In this document: piece by piece, positions 6,982 to 7,008 of the stretch
How the letters are laid out: every line of letters begins with the position of its first letter
Position numbering within the stretch: position 1 is the first letter of the stretch
Source of the DNA: an uncultured Campylobacter sp.
Lineage (GTDB): Bacteria > Campylobacterota > Campylobacteria > Campylobacterales > Campylobacteraceae
NCBI RefSeq assembly: GCF_937890585.1
Contig: NZ_CALACG010000194.1
Span: forward strand, 1-7,008
Direction: 5' to 3'
DNA length: 7,008 nucleotides
Translations under genes and position numbers: made by a program
The notes under the pieces: model-generated
The model's input: the letters and a program-made list of their open reading frames with translations, nothing else
Told to the model about the DNA's origin: nothing
The model's database searches: none

Positions 6982-7008
6982 ATGTAAATTTAAGTTAAAA
7001 AGTAATAT

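Overview
The window looks like a chromosomal segment of an AT-rich epsilonproteobacterium. It is most likely a Campylobacter of the concisus/curvus/showae type, judging from the codon usage, the very frequent AAATTT hexamer and the protein styles. The assignment is an inference from reading, not from a search. All confident genes lie on the minus strand, so the window reads biologically from right to left.

Five genes fill 1017-6967 and look like one tightly packed operon. In order of transcription they are: a small lipoprotein with a TTG start, endonuclease IV (nfo), a FadL/OmpP1/TodX-type outer-membrane protein, a FadD-like long-chain acyl-CoA (AMP-forming) ligase, and a AAA-family ATPase with a GTG start. 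The junctions are a 4-nt ATGA overlap, a second 4-nt ATGA overlap, an 8-nt gap, and a 1-nt TAGTG overlap, which suggests translational coupling along the whole set. The middle pair makes metabolic sense: the barrel would admit long-chain fatty acids through the outer membrane and the ligase would activate them. Endonuclease IV is a DNA base-excision-repair enzyme with all nine metal ligands intact. The first and last genes have no assigned function.

Positions 1-1016 hold no convincing gene. The right half is not random spacer: it contains at least two, probably three, degenerate tandem copies of the 3' end of the neighbouring AAA ATPase gene (about the last 40 codons plus a short downstream stretch). 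They are spaced about 157-168 bp apart and carry frameshifts and stops. The left half (1-600) has older-looking repeated modules, inverted repeats and many AAATTT hexamers. This decayed repeat tract is the most unusual thing in the window. I found no tRNA, rRNA, CRISPR array, insertion sequence or phage gene, and nothing I could support as a new defence or mobile system.
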